NCBI RefSeq assembly: GCF_030547685.1
Contig: NZ_JAUOQM010000049.1
Coordinates: forward strand, 62,001 to 126,000
DNA: 64,000 nt
Direction: 5' to 3'
DNA from: Gilvimarinus sp. 2_MG-2023
GTDB taxonomy: Bacteria; Pseudomonadota; Gammaproteobacteria; Pseudomonadales; Cellvibrionaceae
A program made the position numbers and the translations under genes. This document shows, piece by piece, positions 36,956 through 46,991 of this stretch. The notes beneath the pieces are model-generated. The model did not search any database. It was not told where the DNA came from and was given only the letters and a program-made list of their open reading frames with translations. How positions within the stretch are numbered: the stretch's first letter is position 1; each line of letters opens with the position of its first letter.

Positions 36956-36979
36956 CCACATTCAATCACAGGAGTCTCT

Positions 36980-37930
36980 GTGCAACCGATCATTGATATA
37001 ACCGGCATCCGCAAAACCTACGCCTCAGGCTTAGAGGCACTGCAACCGATTGACCTTAGCATTCAACGCGGGGAAATATTTGCCCTGCTGGGTCCCAATG
37101 GCGCGGGGAAAACCACCCTAATCAGCATTATCTGCGGCATTGCCAACCCGAGTGCAGGCCGCATCAGCATCGACGGGCTGGACATTGTGCGCGACTATCG
37201 CCAGGTGCGCCAACGCATTGGTTTAGTGCCGCAAGAGTTGGCCGTCAGTATGTTTGAATCGGTGTGGGATACCGTCCGTTTCAGTCGCAGCCTGTTTGGC
37301 TGTAAACCCAATGACGACTATCTATCGAATTTGCTAAAAGATCTTTCGCTGTGGGATAAAAAAGATAGCCATATTATGGCGCTGTCGGGGGGCATGAAAC
37401 GGCGGGTACTGATTGCCAAAGCTTTGGCACACGAACCCAGCGTATTATTTTTGGATGAGCCAACCGCCGGGGTAGACGTAGAGCTGCGCCGGGATATGTG
37501 GAGCATGATTCGCAAGCTGCGTCACAATGGCGTTACTGTCATCCTGACCACGCATTATATCGAAGAGGCCGAAGACATGGCCGACCGCATTGGCGTGATT
37601 AATAAAGGGAAAATTGTTTTGGTGGAAGAAAAACACGCCTTGATGCAAAAGCTCGGGCAAAAAACCATGACCTTGCACCTCAACGCGCCTCTGCCTGAAA
37701 TACCCGCTGCACTGCAAGAGTACAACCTGCAACTGAGCGAGCAAGGGCGAGCTCTGATCTACCAATACAACAGCGCCGACCGCAAAGAAGGGGTTGCCCC
37801 CCTACTGGCCAAGGTCGGTGAGCTTAATATCGATTATCACGACCTATCGACCAAACAGAGCTCCCTGGAAGAGATCTTTGTCTCTCTCGTCCACCAACCC
37901 GACACGCACAATGCGGAGGCAACGCCATGA
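36980..37930 (+). CDS. ABC-2 type exporter ATP-binding protein
   Basis: The 316-aa ATPase has a GTG start, Walker [10 protein letters not shown] (38-46), signature LSGGMKRR, and Walker [15 protein letters not shown]-terminal domain of about 90 residues follows, as in ABC-2 drug, polysaccharide or lipid exporters of the CcmA/NodI type. It overlaps the permease gene by 4 bp (ATGA), so the two form a coupled transporter. The substrate is unknown; the adjacent unknown gene is the only context. Confidence 0.94.
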   Translation: MQPIIDITGIRKTYASGLEALQPIDLSIQRGEIFALLGPNGAGKTTLISIICGIANPSAGRISIDGLDIVRDYRQVRQRIGLVPQELAVSMFESVWDTVRFSRSLFGCKPNDDYLSNLLKDLSLWDKKDSHIMALSGGMKRRVLIAKALAHEPSVLFLDEPTAGVDVELRRDMWSMIRKLRHNGVTVILTTHYIEEAEDMADRIGVINKGKIVLVEEKHALMQKLGQKTMTLHLNAPLPEIPAALQEYNLQLSEQGRALIYQYNSADRKEGVAPLLAKVGELNIDYHDLSTKQSSLEEIFVSLVHQPDTHNAEATP

Positions 37931-38688
37931 ACGGCTACGGTATAAAAGCCATCTATTTATTTGAATTGGCCCGGACCTGGCGCACACTGATGCAATCTAT
38001 CGCCTCACCAGTGTTATCGACCTCGCTCTACTTTATTGTGTTCGGCTCGGCCATTGGCTCGCGAATTGTGGAAATAGACGGCATTCACTATGGCGCCTTT
38101 ATTATTCCCGGCTTGATTATGCTGACGATATTAACCGAGAGCACATCGAACGCCTCGTTCGGAATTTATATGCCCAAATTTACCGGCACCATATACGAGA
38201 TTTTATCGGCCCCGGTTTCGGCGCTGGAAATTGTTATCGGCTATGTCGGTGCGGCGGCGACAAAGTCAGTCATCTTGGGGCTTATCATCCTTGTCACCGC
38301 GCGCTGTTTTGTCGACTACAGCATCGCGCATCCGCTGTGGATGTTGGCATTTTTAATGCTCACCTGTCTCACATTTAGCTTGTTAGGTTTTTTAATTGGC
38401 CTCTGGGCGAAAAGCTTTGAGCAGCTGCAAATTATTCCCATGATGGTCATCACTCCGCTGACTTTTTTAGGTGGCAGCTTTTACTCCATTTCAATGTTGC
38501 CCGAGTTTTGGCAGAAAGTAACCCTGTTCAACCCAGTGGTATACTTAGTCAGTGGTTTTCGCTGGAGTTTTTACGGCGCGGCCGACGTTCATATAGGTAT
38601 CAGTCTGGCAATGATCGCGATCTTTATTGCTATTTTTAGCGCGCTGATTGCCTGGATTTTTCACACCGGCTACAAACTGCGACCTTAA
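37927..38688 (+). CDS. ABC-2 type exporter permease
   Basis: The 253-aa protein has six predicted helices and the ABC-2 pattern: [27 protein letters not shown] at the start, [18 protein letters not shown] in the middle, and [43 protein letters not shown], the family's conserved segment. It resembles NodJ/YadH-like permeases. It overlaps the ATPase gene by 4 bp and ends the operon 31 bp before a pair of LacI-type operators that belong to the next gene. Confidence 0.93.
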   Translation: MNGYGIKAIYLFELARTWRTLMQSIASPVLSTSLYFIVFGSAIGSRIVEIDGIHYGAFIIPGLIMLTILTESTSNASFGIYMPKFTGTIYEILSAPVSALEIVIGYVGAAATKSVILGLIILVTARCFVDYSIAHPLWMLAFLMLTCLTFSLLGFLIGLWAKSFEQLQIIPMMVITPLTFLGGSFYSISMLPEFWQKVTLFNPVVYLVSGFRWSFYGAADVHIGISLAMIAIFIAIFSALIAWIFHTGYKLRP

Positions 38689-38718
38689 TACAAAATCACT
38701 CAAGCCTGATCGACACTC

Positions 38719-38753
38719 TGCATACGTATTCATCTGCAATGTATACGTATGCA
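38719..38753. promoter_or_regulatory. Tandem LacI-type operators upstream of the pullulanase gene
   Basis: TGCATACGTATTCA (38719-38732) and TGTATACGTATGCA (38740-38753) share a self-palindromic ATACGTAT core with a central CG and TG...CA ends, the general form of LacI-family operators. Their centres are 21 bp apart, two helical turns, so bound dimers would sit on the same face. They lie 93-127 bp upstream of the pullulanase ATG. A further hairpin, TAGCAGGTT with AACCTGCTA at 38786-38809, is in the presumed leader. Confidence 0.7.
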
Positions 38754-38845
38754 AATTTTCCCGCTCGAACTCCTGACGTAACCTCTAGCAGGTTTTCAAC
38801 AACCTGCTAACACTCCAATAATCATAATATTTCGAGAGGTTCACC

Positions 38846-41800
38846 ATGCGTTCCGTGCAAATTACGTGTTTGCTTACCGCGGCCATACTCAGCGCCTGTG
38901 GCGGCGGCAATGACCATTCCGACAACCATTCCAGCTCATCATCCAGTGTAGCCAGCAGTTCATCCCAGGCGTCAAGCTCCAGCGTTGCGCCGGGTATGGA
39001 GCTACCGGTTGATCTGGCCGACGATCAGGCCATTTTATTTTACCAGCGCTCCGATGAGGCTTATGACGGCTGGGGACTGCATCTTTGGAATGACGATGCC
39101 TGTGGCGCGCTGGATGCTGACGCCATTGCCGCCATCACCTGGGACTCACCCCTGCCTGCCAGTGGCGTTACCGACAGCAACGGCGCTTACTACATACTGG
39201 ATTTAAATGCCCCGGTTGCCGATGGTGGTTGTTTTAATTTTATTGTTCACTCGGGCGACGACAAAGCCTTGGGACAAGCGGACTTAGTGTTTGATTTAAC
39301 CCGCGGCCCGGTTTTATTGACCCAGCACGGACTGTCCAATCTTGAATACCCCGAAGACGACAGCGGCGAGTCATCTCTGCCGTTTTCCCTTAGCGATACA
39401 CAGGCGGCGATTTTCTATACGCGCCCCGATGGTGACTACGACAACTGGGGGCTACACCTTTGGAATGGCGGCAGCTGTAATGCGCTGGCCGACAACAGCA
39501 TCAACGGTATCACCTGGGATGCCCCTATGGCGCCCACAGGCATCGACGCCGAGCGCGGCGCTTATTTTATACTCGATTTAAACGAGCCCGGCGGCTGTAT
39601 TAACTTTATCGTCCACCAAGGCGATGAAAAGGCACTGGGCGACAGCGATGGGGTTTTCGACTTAAGCCAAGGCAATATCGCCTATACCAACCACGGCTCG
39701 AATGTCATTGTCTATGGCGGTGATCAAGGCCCGGCACAAGTCACCCAGGAGGGGTTTAGCTCGCACTGGGTGGATACCGATACCGTGCTGTGGAATGCGC
39801 CCGCCCAAACTGCACGCGTGATGCTGCACAGCGATAGTAACGGCGACATTACAGTGGCCGACAACCAATTGACCGGCGGCCATTCGATAGCGTTAAGCAA
39901 TTCAACCGTCAGTAGCGCTAGCGCACAGAAATTTCCTCACCTTGCCGACTGGCAGGCCTGGAAAGTGGACACCACTGAGATAGACCGTGCCGCTTGGCTG
40001 GCAGGCGAGTTGGTACTCGCGGCCTACGACAGTGAAGATCAGTTACTCAAGGCCACCGGTGTACAAATCTCCGGCGCGCTCGACGCCTATTACGCCAACG
40101 ATGCCCAGCTCGGCAGTTGGATAAGTGGCGAGCAAACACACTTTGCCGTGTGGTCACCGACCGCGCGAAACATGACACTGGAAGTCTTTGCCAGCGCCAC
40201 TGACGATCAGCCCCAAGCCAGCCATCCGATGACTCAAGACCCGGCGGGCGTATGGAGCGTCAGTCTCAGTGACGACTTGCACGGCGCTTACTATCAATAC
40301 CGTTTTGACCTCTACCACTATGCTACGGACCAGGTGGAGTCGCTTACCGCCACTGACCCCTACGCCCTAAATTTGTCCAGCAACAGTCGCCTCGCGCAAG
40401 TGGTCGATCTCAGCCGACCCGACACACAGCCCGATGGCTGGTCGAGTCACAGCATACCGCCGCTAGATGCACCTGAGGACTCCGTTATCTACGAGGTGCA
40501 CATTCGCGACTTCTCGGCGCTCGATGCCAGCACTACCGAGTCCTACCGAGGCAAATATTTAGCCTTTACCGAGCAGGAGACAGCTCCGGTGCAGCATCTG
40601 CGCGAGCTACAACAGGCGGGCCTGAACACCATTCATTTACTGCCCACCTTTGATATCGCCACGGTAGACGAAGACGAAAGTCAACGCGTGGATATTACCG
40701 ATACCGTCGGGGACTTATGCGCACTGAACGCCAGCGCCACAATTTGCCAATCCGCCGATAGCAGTGCCAGCCTCGAATCGATTCTCGCCGGTTTTGACAG
40801 CACCAGCGGTGAGGCTCAGGCACTGATGAACGATATACGCGGCCTGGATTCGTTTAACTGGGGCTACGACCCCTACCACTACACAACACCCGAAGGCAGC
40901 TACGCCACCAGTGGTGAAGGCTTTACCCGCATTGTCGAGTTCCGACAAATGGTGCAGGCGCTGCACGCCTTAGACCTGCGGGTTGTGATGGATGTAGTCT
41001 ATAACCACACCAACGCCTCGGGCCTGGCAGATAAATCAGTGCTGGATAAACTGGTTCCCGGCTATTACCACCGGCGCAATGAGTTGTCCGGCGCGGTTGA
41101 GATGTCATCGTGCTGCGACAATACCGCCAGCGAACACGAAATGATGGAAAAGCTGATGGTCGATTCACTGGTCGTTTGGGCCGACGCCTACAAAATCGAT
41201 GGCTTTCGTTTCGATTTAATGGGGCACCATATGCGCGAAGACATTCTGGCCGCACGCACTGCCGTTCAGGCGGTCGACCCCGACACCTATTTTTACGGCG
41301 AAGGCTGGAACTTTGGCGAGGTTGCCAACAGCCGACGCGGCATCAATGCCATTCAGAACAATATGGCTGGCACCGGTGTGGGCAGCTTCAATGACCGTAT
41401 TCGCGACGCCGTACGCGGCGGCGGGCCCTTCGACAGTGGCGACGCTATTCGCCGCAACCAGGGTTACGGCACCGGCCTTTATCACTACCCTAACGAGTTA
41501 AACTCTGGCACTGCAGACGAGCGAGACGCACTGGATGATCTCACCGACCGCCTGCGCGTCAATTTAGCCGGCAGCTTAACAAGCTACTCTTTGATCGACC
41601 GCAACGGCCAAACCACCACAGGTGGCGAGGTGCCCTATTTCGACCTGTATGCCGGTTACACGGAAGACCCGCAAGAGAGCATTAACTATATCTCTAAGCA
41701 CGACAACCAAACCCTGTGGGACAATCTGCAATACAAAGCCCCCAGCGCCATGACCTCCAACGAGCGCATGCGCATGCAGAACTTCTCCCTCAGTGTGCCC

Positions 41801-42400
41801 ATGCTCGCCCAAGGCATTCCGTTTATCCATATGGGGGTCGATCTTCTGCGCTCCAAATCCATGCAGCGTGACAGCTACGACTCGGGTGACTGGTTTAACC
41901 GGGTCGACTTTACCGGCCAGAGCAACAACTGGGATGTGGGACTGCCGCGCGAAGATAAAGACGGCGCCAACTGGCCGTTGATTCAATCGATTCTCAGCAA
42001 CCCCAATACATCGCCTGCAGCGGCCGATATTGAAAAGGCGCGCGAATTGTTCAAAGAGTGGCTCGCCATACGTGCCAGCTCGCCACTGTTTCGACTGCGC
42101 GATGCCAGTGCCGTACAGCAAGTATTGGGTTTTCATAACACCGGACCTGAACAGACCTCGGGAGTTATCGTCATGAGTCTGCAGGACACCTTAGGGCTGG
42201 ATAGCACCTACCAAACCGTGCTGGTAGTGTTCAATCCGCAGGCCCAAAGTCTGCAACTTGACACCCCCGTGGCGGGGAATTTCACATTGCACCCAGTACA
42301 ACAAAACTCCGCCGACAGCGCCACACGACAGGCAAATGCCGACGGCAATAGCCTAATCGTGCCCGCTTTAACCACAGCGGTTTTTGTACAGTTAGACTAG
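38846..42400 (+). CDS. pulA: Surface pullulanase-type alpha-glucan debranching lipoprotein (GH13)
   Basis: The 1184-aa secreted enzyme has a lipoprotein signal with lipobox LSAC (Cys19) and a polyserine linker (about 28-48). Two pullulanase-associated domain repeats (about 50-160 and 178-290) each have GWGLHLW/NWGLHLWN and FNFIVH motifs; an E-set/CBM48 region and a GH13 barrel follow. The nucleophile Asp is in DGFRFDLMGHH (about 790), the acid/base Glu in YFYGEGWNF (about 818) and the third Asp in SKHDNQT (about 952). It cleaves alpha-1,6 links in pullulan, starch or glycogen at the cell surface, probably exported by a type II secretion system (inference). Confidence 0.94.
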   Translation: MRSVQITCLLTAAILSACGGGNDHSDNHSSSSSSVASSSSQASSSSVAPGMELPVDLADDQAILFYQRSDEAYDGWGLHLWNDDACGALDADAIAAITWDSPLPASGVTDSNGAYYILDLNAPVADGGCFNFIVHSGDDKALGQADLVFDLTRGPVLLTQHGLSNLEYPEDDSGESSLPFSLSDTQAAIFYTRPDGDYDNWGLHLWNGGSCNALADNSINGITWDAPMAPTGIDAERGAYFILDLNEPGGCINFIVHQGDEKALGDSDGVFDLSQGNIAYTNHGSNVIVYGGDQGPAQVTQEGFSSHWVDTDTVLWNAPAQTARVMLHSDSNGDITVADNQLTGGHSIALSNSTVSSASAQKFPHLADWQAWKVDTTEIDRAAWLAGELVLAAYDSEDQLLKATGVQISGALDAYYANDAQLGSWISGEQTHFAVWSPTARNMTLEVFASATDDQPQASHPMTQDPAGVWSVSLSDDLHGAYYQYRFDLYHYATDQVESLTATDPYALNLSSNSRLAQVVDLSRPDTQPDGWSSHSIPPLDAPEDSVIYEVHIRDFSALDASTTESYRGKYLAFTEQETAPVQHLRELQQAGLNTIHLLPTFDIATVDEDESQRVDITDTVGDLCALNASATICQSADSSASLESILAGFDSTSGEAQALMNDIRGLDSFNWGYDPYHYTTPEGSYATSGEGFTRIVEFRQMVQALHALDLRVVMDVVYNHTNASGLADKSVLDKLVPGYYHRRNELSGAVEMSSCCDNTASEHEMMEKLMVDSLVVWADAYKIDGFRFDLMGHHMREDILAARTAVQAVDPDTYFYGEGWNFGEVANSRRGINAIQNNMAGTGVGSFNDRIRDAVRGGGPFDSGDAIRRNQGYGTGLYHYPNELNSGTADERDALDDLTDRLRVNLAGSLTSYSLIDRNGQTTTGGEVPYFDLYAGYTEDPQESINYISKHDNQTLWDNLQYKAPSAMTSNERMRMQNFSLSVPMLAQGIPFIHMGVDLLRSKSMQRDSYDSGDWFNRVDFTGQSNNWDVGLPREDKDGANWPLIQSILSNPNTSPAAADIEKARELFKEWLAIRASSPLFRLRDASAVQQVLGFHNTGPEQTSGVIVMSLQDTLGLDSTYQTVLVVFNPQAQSLQLDTPVAGNFTLHPVQQNSADSATRQANADGNSLIVPALTTAVFVQLD

Positions 42401-42414
42401 CCGGAGATACAGTC

Positions 42415-42450
42415 TAAGGTGGGCCCTTATAGCCCACCTTAGCGCTTTTA
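42415..42450 (+). terminator. Terminator after the pullulanase gene
   Basis: A 10-bp stem (TAAGGTGGGC at 42415-42424 and its complement at 42432-42441) with a 7-nt loop and a CTTTTA tail lies 14 bp past the stop codon. Confidence 0.8.
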
Positions 42451-42566
42451 CCCCCCCCTTTCACCCCCACGTTCGCTTAACGGCGAACAGAATTAACAGG
42501 CTGTTTCCCCCTCCCGCGTAGTCTGCGCTATAGTTGTGGTATATCTGCTCACACTGCCGGTCCCCT

Positions 42567-45500
42567 ATGAATCCCCAAACCACATCCGATTTACAGCCGC
42601 ACAAGCGCAACCAAACCCAACGCACGCGTTACTCTTACATCGCTATTACCACCATTGTGCTTATTTCAGTGATACTCGGTGGATTTTATGTCGACGCCAC
42701 CAATAACAAGCACCATATACAGGCTCAGCGCAACGAAGTCGCCGACGAACTCGCGTTTATCCGCGCCGAGCTGGAAGGGCAGATCACCAGCAGCCTGCAA
42801 ACCGCACAGGGCATGGTAGCTGCAATTAAAGCCAACCCGGCTATGACGCAAACCGAATTTAGCCGTTATGCCGATCACCTAGTCGTCAACCAGCCTCTAC
42901 TCAAGCATGTTGCCGGCGTGCCCGACCTGGTTATTCGCATGATTTACCCGCTGCAGGGTAACGAGGCTGCTCTGGGGCTGGATTACCGCGATCTGGATGA
43001 AAAAACCCATGGTATTCAGGCCGCTATCGAATCGGGCCAGATGTCTCTGGCAGGCCCAATCGAGCTTATTCAAGGTGGGCAGGCATTGATCGCACGCATC
43101 CCAGTAGTCCTCGAAACAGGCGAGTTTTGGGGGATGGTAGCGGCGGTTATCGAGCTTGAGAACTACTTCAGTATCAGTGGCCTAAACAAGGTTGACACCT
43201 TGCGCCTAGCTCTGCGCCACAGTCCCGAATCGGATGGCTCAGGCATACCTTTTTTTGGCAATCGTACACTGTTTACACAAAACCCAGTGATCGCCAAAAT
43301 TTATTTACCGAGTGCAAGCTGGGACATTGCGGCTATTCCTAATGCTGGCTGGGACACCAGCGCCAGCAGCTCGATCTGGTTGCGAGCCTTTACTATAACC
43401 TTGTGCTTACTGGTGTTATTCAAAGCCCTGTGGGTGTTGCATTTATTAAAAACACGGCAACACTCCGAAGAGCGACTGCAGGGCCTATTTGATCTTTCCC
43501 CACTGGGCATAGCACTAAACGAGTATCACAGTGGCCGCTTTATCGATAACAATACTGCTCTGCAAAAAATGCTGGGCTACGGACACGATGAAATTAACAA
43601 ATTGACCTATGAAGATGTCTCCAGCCAGTCCGGCAGTAACGAACAAAATAAACATATCGAGCAATTAAAGACCAAGGGTAGATACGGCCCGTTTGTTAAC
43701 GAGCTTACCCACAAAGATGGCCATACCATTCCGGTACAACTGAATGGTATTTTAATGACCGATCGGAAGGGGCATCGCTACGTTTGGTCAATCTTTCAAA
43801 ATATCAGTGCCCGATTAGCCGCTGAAAAACAACTTAAAGAGCATCAGCGACAGCTAGAATTGGTGATTAACAGCACAGGTGTAGGGATCTGGGACTGGAA
43901 CATTACCACAAACACCACCATGTTTAATCAGCGCTGGGCGGAAATCATCGGCTATGATTTAGAAGAGCTGCAACCCACCAACTTTAATACGTGGGATAAG
44001 TTTGTACACCCAGATGACCAAGATGTAGCCCACCAAGTCCTCAATGCATACTGGCAAGGTGAAACGACTCAATACACCTGCGAAATACGCATGCGCCACA
44101 AAGAAGGGCATTGGGTATGGGTGTTAACAACCGGTCAGGTTGTAGAGTGGGGCGATAGCGGCGACCCCATCCGCATGGTGGGCACGCATCTCGATATCAG
44201 CGAGCATAAATCTGCACTGTTCAAACTCGAACAATCAGAACGGCAGATCAATCAGTTTTTTAATAACGCCAGTGCGTTTATGTGCATTACCGACTCTGCG
44301 GGATACTTTGAACGCATCAATCAGAGTTTTTGCCAAGCACTGGGTTATACCGAAGAAGAGCTGGCAGGGTTGCAATCGACTGATCTTTGCCACCCCGATG
44401 ACCAGGTCAATGCGCAGCAAGAAATACATAATATTGCCTCTGGCAAACCGACCAACTCTTATACTAATCGAACACGCTGTAAAGACGGCTCTTATCGCAC
44501 TCTTTTGTGGAATACTTCACCAGACCCACAAACCGGAAAATTTTACGCCTCCGCTATCGACATCACCGAGCGCCAACAGAGCGCCGATAAGATAAAACGC
44601 CAACAAGAAATGCTGCAGGCGATGAGCCAACTGGGACGCATTGGCGCCTGGGAAGTCAATCTAACTCAGGGCACCATTTACTGGTCGGACATGACCCGTG
44701 AAATTCACGAGGTAGATGATAACTTTACGCCAACACTAGAGGGCGGCATTGAGTTTTATAAAGAAGGCGAGGATCGAGAGAAAATTATTCGTCTGGTAGA
44801 AAACACCATAAAAACCGGCGAGCCTTTTACCACAGAGCTGAGAATTGTCACCGCCAAAGGCAACGAGCGCTGGGTGGCATCAACGGGTAAAGCAGATTTT
44901 CAGCAACAACAATGCATACGTTTATTTGGCTCATTCCAAGATATACACGAACGCAAGCTTGCCGAACAAATATTACAAAGTGCCAAAGAACAAGCCGAAG
45001 CCGCCGACGCCACCAAAAGTGAATTCTTAGCCGTAATGAGCCACGAAATTCGCACACCAATGAACGGTGTACTGGGCATGTTGAACTTGCTGCAACGCTC
45101 GCCATTGGAGGAGAGTGACCTACACAAAATCTTCATCGCTAAAACCAGCGCTGAATCATTGCTTACAATCATCAATGACATTCTAGACTTTTCCAAAGTA
45201 AATGCCGGAAAACTTGAGATGGACAATATTGCTTTCGACCTACACAAACTGTTAGATACGTTGGGTCATACACAGGCAATGCGCGCGCAAGATAAGGGGC
45301 TAGAACTTCTGCTCGACACCTGCGACCTCGAAGAGGCCTCAGTCATGGGCGACCCGGGTCGACTGCAACAAATACTTACCAACCTAGTGGGTAATGCCAT
45401 TAAATTTACCCATGACGGACAGGTTACAATTCACTGCAAGTCTCGCCATCACGACGGCAAAGTTAAATTTGAAGCTACGATCAGTGATACGGGCATCGGC

Positions 45501-46922
45501 ATCAACCCGAAAAAAGCCGAGCATCTATTTCAAGCCTTCTCGCAACTGGACGCCTCCACCACTCGCGAATACGGCGGCTCTGGCCTGGGGCTTGCCATCT
45601 GCCGCAAACTTACGGATTTAATGCAGGGCAATATTAGTGTTACCAGTAAACCTGGCGAGGGCTCAAGCTTTCATTTCTACGTGAATTTAAATGCCGCCAA
45701 TGAAACGTTATACCTACCACCTCAAGCCTTGCCACGCGAAATAAAAATTGCGGTTGCTAGCCCCAGCAAAGAGCTGCAAAATATTATTGAACGGCAGTTT
45801 TCTCACTGGGGAGCCACTATTTGCCACATCCAAACGCTGCACAATGATTTATTGCCGCTGGATGCGATTTTATTGGATACCCATAGTGACGATGTTATAA
45901 AAACAAACGCACACAATCTGCGCCAGCAGGGCTTATGTCGCAAGCTAATTGCTATCACCCAAATGAGTGAACCCTACACCGCCACAGGATTTGACTCGCG
46001 AATATTTCAACCCCCCACGAATACCGAACTAAAGAATATTCTTGATGCCACTCATAATGAAGCCACGGTACAACATGTGGAAAAGGTTAAAATGAATAAC
46101 GAATTTAAATCGGCACAAGACTCTTCTTACCTTTGGCCAGCAAGTAGCCGGATACTTATTGTTGAGGACAATTCCATCAATCAAGAAGTTGCTCAGTTGA
46201 TACTCACTGAACTAGGGCTTGGCTCCGCCATTGCTGGCCATGGTGCTGAGGCTCTCGAGGTGCTACAACAAGCACCGGATGCCTACCCTTATTCATTAAT
46301 ATTAATGGACTGTCAAATGCCAGAAATGGACGGGTTTGAAGCGTCCCGACGTATTCGCGCCGGTGAAGCCGGCGTCGCTTACATTAATATTCCCATTGTC
46401 GCGCTCACCGCCAATGCTATGAGCGGCGACCGCGAGAAATGTTTAGCAGCAGGTATGAACGATTACCTGGGCAAACCAGTGCAAGTCCCCGAACTGCTTA
46501 TCTGCCTGCAAAAATGGCTACTCGATGACAACACGGAATATGCACCTCAGGAGAAAAAACCCGCTGCAGAGCAGATTTGGGATCAGGAGGCCGCACTCAC
46601 TAGCCTGTTTAAACGCGATGATATACTCGCCAATCTTGTCCAACAGTTTTGTGAAAAAATGCCGGAACGTTTGCAAGAGATAACTCAAGCGAAAACCCAG
46701 AACGAAACTCAGTCTATTGAGTTTCACGCCCACACTATTAAAGGCAGTGCCGGACAACTCAAGGCGCACCGTTTGCAGCAAGCGGCCGACAACTTAGAGC
46801 AGGCGGCAAAAAACAACGACAACACACAACTGGAATCGGCCTACACATTATTCTTACAAGAAGCTGAATTGACAGTCACAGTTTTCACGCAATATTTGCA
46901 TCGATTTGCAGAAAGCGATTAA
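42567..46922 (+). CDS. Hybrid sensor histidine kinase: CHASE, multiple PAS, HisKA, HATPase, REC, HPt
   Basis: The 1451-aa kinase has a membrane helix (about 25-45), a periplasmic CHASE-type domain (about 50-285) and a second helix (about 272-292). At least four PAS/PAC domains follow (about 305-810). The phosphoacceptor is His826 in [11 protein letters not shown] and the ATPase has DTGIGI and [11 protein letters not shown] first receiver-like segment without the acidic pocket follows, then a functional receiver with Asp1248 in [13 protein letters not shown] and an HPt with His1389 in HTIKGSAGQ. The architecture resembles BarA/EvgS phosphorelays. No response regulator gene is adjacent. The start at 42567 is preferred over an upstream ATG at 42534. 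Confidence 0.93.
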   Translation: MNPQTTSDLQPHKRNQTQRTRYSYIAITTIVLISVILGGFYVDATNNKHHIQAQRNEVADELAFIRAELEGQITSSLQTAQGMVAAIKANPAMTQTEFSRYADHLVVNQPLLKHVAGVPDLVIRMIYPLQGNEAALGLDYRDLDEKTHGIQAAIESGQMSLAGPIELIQGGQALIARIPVVLETGEFWGMVAAVIELENYFSISGLNKVDTLRLALRHSPESDGSGIPFFGNRTLFTQNPVIAKIYLPSASWDIAAIPNAGWDTSASSSIWLRAFTITLCLLVLFKALWVLHLLKTRQHSEERLQGLFDLSPLGIALNEYHSGRFIDNNTALQKMLGYGHDEINKLTYEDVSSQSGSNEQNKHIEQLKTKGRYGPFVNELTHKDGHTIPVQLNGILMTDRKGHRYVWSIFQNISARLAAEKQLKEHQRQLELVINSTGVGIWDWNITTNTTMFNQRWAEIIGYDLEELQPTNFNTWDKFVHPDDQDVAHQVLNAYWQGETTQYTCEIRMRHKEGHWVWVLTTGQVVEWGDSGDPIRMVGTHLDISEHKSALFKLEQSERQINQFFNNASAFMCITDSAGYFERINQSFCQALGYTEEELAGLQSTDLCHPDDQVNAQQEIHNIASGKPTNSYTNRTRCKDGSYRTLLWNTSPDPQTGKFYASAIDITERQQSADKIKRQQEMLQAMSQLGRIGAWEVNLTQGTIYWSDMTREIHEVDDNFTPTLEGGIEFYKEGEDREKIIRLVENTIKTGEPFTTELRIVTAKGNERWVASTGKADFQQQQCIRLFGSFQDIHERKLAEQILQSAKEQAEAADATKSEFLAVMSHEIRTPMNGVLGMLNLLQRSPLEESDLHKIFIAKTSAESLLTIINDILDFSKVNAGKLEMDNIAFDLHKLLDTLGHTQAMRAQDKGLELLLDTCDLEEASVMGDPGRLQQILTNLVGNAIKFTHDGQVTIHCKSRHHDGKVKFEATISDTGIGINPKKAEHLFQAFSQLDASTTREYGGSGLGLAICRKLTDLMQGNISVTSKPGEGSSFHFYVNLNAANETLYLPPQALPREIKIAVASPSKELQNIIERQFSHWGATICHIQTLHNDLLPLDAILLDTHSDDVIKTNAHNLRQQGLCRKLIAITQMSEPYTATGFDSRIFQPPTNTELKNILDATHNEATVQHVEKVKMNNEFKSAQDSSYLWPASSRILIVEDNSINQEVAQLILTELGLGSAIAGHGAEALEVLQQAPDAYPYSLILMDCQMPEMDGFEASRRIRAGEAGVAYINIPIVALTANAMSGDREKCLAAGMNDYLGKPVQVPELLICLQKWLLDDNTEYAPQEKKPAAEQIWDQEAALTSLFKRDDILANLVQQFCEKMPERLQEITQAKTQNETQSIEFHAHTIKGSAGQLKAHRLQQAADNLEQAAKNNDNTQLESAYTLFLQEAELTVTVFTQYLHRFAESD

Positions 46923-46950
46923 CAATTAACGGGTTTCAAACCAAAAAAAA

Positions 46951-46976
46951 AGGCGGCCAATGGCCGCCTTTTTTTA
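46951..46976. terminator. Bidirectional terminator between kinase and efflux genes
   Basis: AGGCGGCC (46951-46958) pairs with GGCCGCCT (46962-46969) over a 3-nt loop, with A9 on one side and T7 on the other, so it terminates both convergent units. Confidence 0.93.
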
Positions 46977-46991
46977 TGTGGTCAGTTACGC

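Noticed and set aside
38720-38752. The 10-bp inverted repeat after the permease gene as that gene's terminator
   Set aside because: It is AT-rich with a 13-nt spacer, and each arm is itself palindromic with TG...CA flanks, which fits paired operators better.
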